6,257 bases of DNA from JBGTBQ01 sp041749275. Lineage in GTDB: Bacteria; Acidobacteriota; Blastocatellia; Pyrinomonadales; Pyrinomonadaceae. A model generated the notes under the pieces. It saw nothing but the letters and a program-made list of their open reading frames with translations, did not search any database and had not been told where the DNA came from. Both the position numbers and the translations under genes were made by a program. Positions 5,679 to 6,257 of the stretch are shown here, piece by piece. How positions within the stretch are numbered: position 1 is the stretch's first letter; each line of letters starts with the position of its first letter. The stretch covers positions 1 through 6,257 of the forward strand of contig JBGTBQ010000098.1 in NCBI GenBank assembly GCA_041749275.1. The letters run 5' to 3'.

Positions 5679-5687
5679 ATTCGATAG

Positions 5688-6095
5688 ATGGCGAAAATGC
5701 AGATCAAGCGCATAGGGGTTCTCTCCTACGCGAAAATATCGGCGCTCGTGATGGCCTTCTTCGGCGTCATCATCGGCGTCATTTATGGGCTGATCTTTAT
5801 GATCTTCGGCGCGGCTCTGATGGCCGGCGCTGGGAGAGAGGGGGCCGGGGCCGGCGTGGGCGGGGTCGTCATGGGGCTGGTCTTCATGGTGGTCTTCCCA
5901 ATCTTCTACGGCCTCATCGGCTTCATCGCCGGCGCACTGAGCGCCCTCGTCTACAACGTCGCCTCGGGCTTCATGGGCGGCGTCGAGCTTGAGCTGGAGA
6001 ACGTCGAGACCGATTACGCTTCGCCGCCGCCGCCGCAGTGGGGCGCGGATCAGTATAACCAGCCCGGTGGCGGGCAGCAGCAGCCCTACTCGTGA
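5688..6095 (+). CDS. Small membrane protein, DUF3566-like
   Basis: This 135-residue protein has a short basic N-terminus with IKRIGVLSYAKI (6-17), a hydrophobic segment at about 18-47, a Gly-rich turn (48-59), a second long hydrophobic stretch at about 57-93 that may cross the membrane twice, then GGVELELENVETDY (97-110) and a Pro/Gln/Gly-rich soluble tail (111-135). The order 'IKRIGVLS.AKI - membrane helix - FPIFYGLIGFIAGALSALVYN - GGVELELE' matches a widespread set of small bacterial membrane proteins that I associate with DUF3566-type annotations; the exact Pfam name is from memory. No catalytic residues are visible, so a structural or accessory role at the inner membrane is likely. It starts at an ATG with an excellent ribosome-binding site, 39 nt after the preceding gene, and is probably co-transcribed with it. 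Confidence 0.8.
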   Translation: MAKMQIKRIGVLSYAKISALVMAFFGVIIGVIYGLIFMIFGAALMAGAGREGAGAGVGGVVMGLVFMVVFPIFYGLIGFIAGALSALVYNVASGFMGGVELELENVETDYASPPPPQWGADQYNQPGGGQQQPYS

Positions 6096-6135
6096 CGCGC
6101 TCCCGGCACACGCCGCGCAGGCGTTCACGTGCGGC

Positions 6136-6257
6136 ATGAACGGAAAGAGTAAACTTCGGCGGCGCGAGTCGAGCGGCGGCGCCCGCCCGCGCGAGGGCGC
6201 GGTGGTCGAGGTCGTCGTCGAGCGCATCCTGCCGGGCGGGGTGGGGCTGGCGCACGC
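6136..6257 (+). CDS. TRAM-domain protein, probable RNA uracil methyltransferase (5' part)
   Basis: The frame opens at ATG 6136 and runs off the window after 40 full codons. A basic, disordered leader (KSKLRRRESS, residues 4-13) precedes VEVVVERILPGGVGLAHA at 24-41, which reads as the first two beta strands of a TRAM RNA-binding domain. In this position and with this wording (a V-x-V-x-R-I/L-x-P-G-G-x-G-L-A pattern), TRAM normally opens the RlmD/RumA/TrmA family of SAM-dependent enzymes, which make 5-methyluridine in 23S rRNA or tRNA. The catalytic part lies outside the window, so the exact position modified cannot be told; MiaB-like proteins carry TRAM at the C-terminus and fit less well. No good Shine-Dalgarno precedes the ATG, and no other in-frame start exists in the 40-nt gap. 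A GTG at codon 23 would remove the basic leader and is a less likely start. Confidence 0.65.
   Translation, partial: MNGKSKLRRRESSGGARPREGAVVEVVVERILPGGVGLAH

Noticed and set aside
5403..6227. Long minus-strand open frame spanning the ends of three + strand genes
   Set aside because: It has biased antisense composition, no ribosome-binding site, and conflicts with genes that have good motifs and a strong Shine-Dalgarno.
1..6257. A new defence, mobile or biosynthetic system encoded by the window
   Set aside because: The genes are mainly housekeeping (biotin ligase, pantothenate kinase, probable RNA methyltransferase) plus single membrane proteins. There is no nuclease, toxin, reverse transcriptase, integrase or clustered pathway to support such a claim.

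Overview
All genes in this window lie on the + strand. The DNA is GC-rich, with strong G/C preference at third codon positions. The gene content (stand-alone biotin ligase, type III pantothenate kinase, DUF819 membrane protein, a conserved protein of the 'NYFNYFTEIEE' type) and the short palindromic intergenic elements suggest an Acidobacteriota chromosome, perhaps Blastocatellia. That placement is inferred from family memory, not from a search. The content is mostly housekeeping. I see no phage, CRISPR, defence, toxin or transposase genes, and no tRNA or rRNA.

Layout. Positions 1-65 hold a near-perfect nested palindrome of REP type. Positions 66-277 carry a possible promoter with two small dyads and a weak stem-loop, but no convincing gene. 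A compact operon-like run follows: a DUF819 multi-pass membrane protein (278-1528); a biotin-protein ligase without the HTH domain (birA, 1535-2302); a GT1-type glycosyltransferase (2351-3634); type III pantothenate kinase (coaX, 3641-4444); and the remnant of a DUF1624/HGSNAT-like membrane acyltransferase gene (4437-4772), which overlaps the end of coaX. Gaps are 6, 48 and 6 nt, then an 8-nt overlap. The 48-nt gap and the last codons of birA form an inverted array of the heptamer TCATCAC/GTGATGA, able to fold into one large hairpin ending just before the glycosyltransferase ATG.

A second transcription unit probably starts inside the pseudogene (TTGACT-N17-CATGCT at 4734-4762). It carries an uncharacterised two-part protein (4833-5648), a small membrane protein resembling DUF3566-type proteins (5688-6095, excellent Shine-Dalgarno), and the first 40 codons of a TRAM-domain protein, probably an RlmD/TrmA-type RNA uracil methyltransferase (6136 onward, cut by the window end).

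Functionally, birA and coaX both serve cofactor metabolism: attachment of biotin to acetyl-CoA carboxylase, and the first step of coenzyme A synthesis. The glycosyltransferase and DUF819 gene share the transcript without an obvious pathway link. The points most worth a second look are the hairpin that writes the BirA C-terminus and replaces the next gene's ribosome-binding site, the internally deleted DUF1624 remnant, and the uncharacterised protein at 4833-5648.
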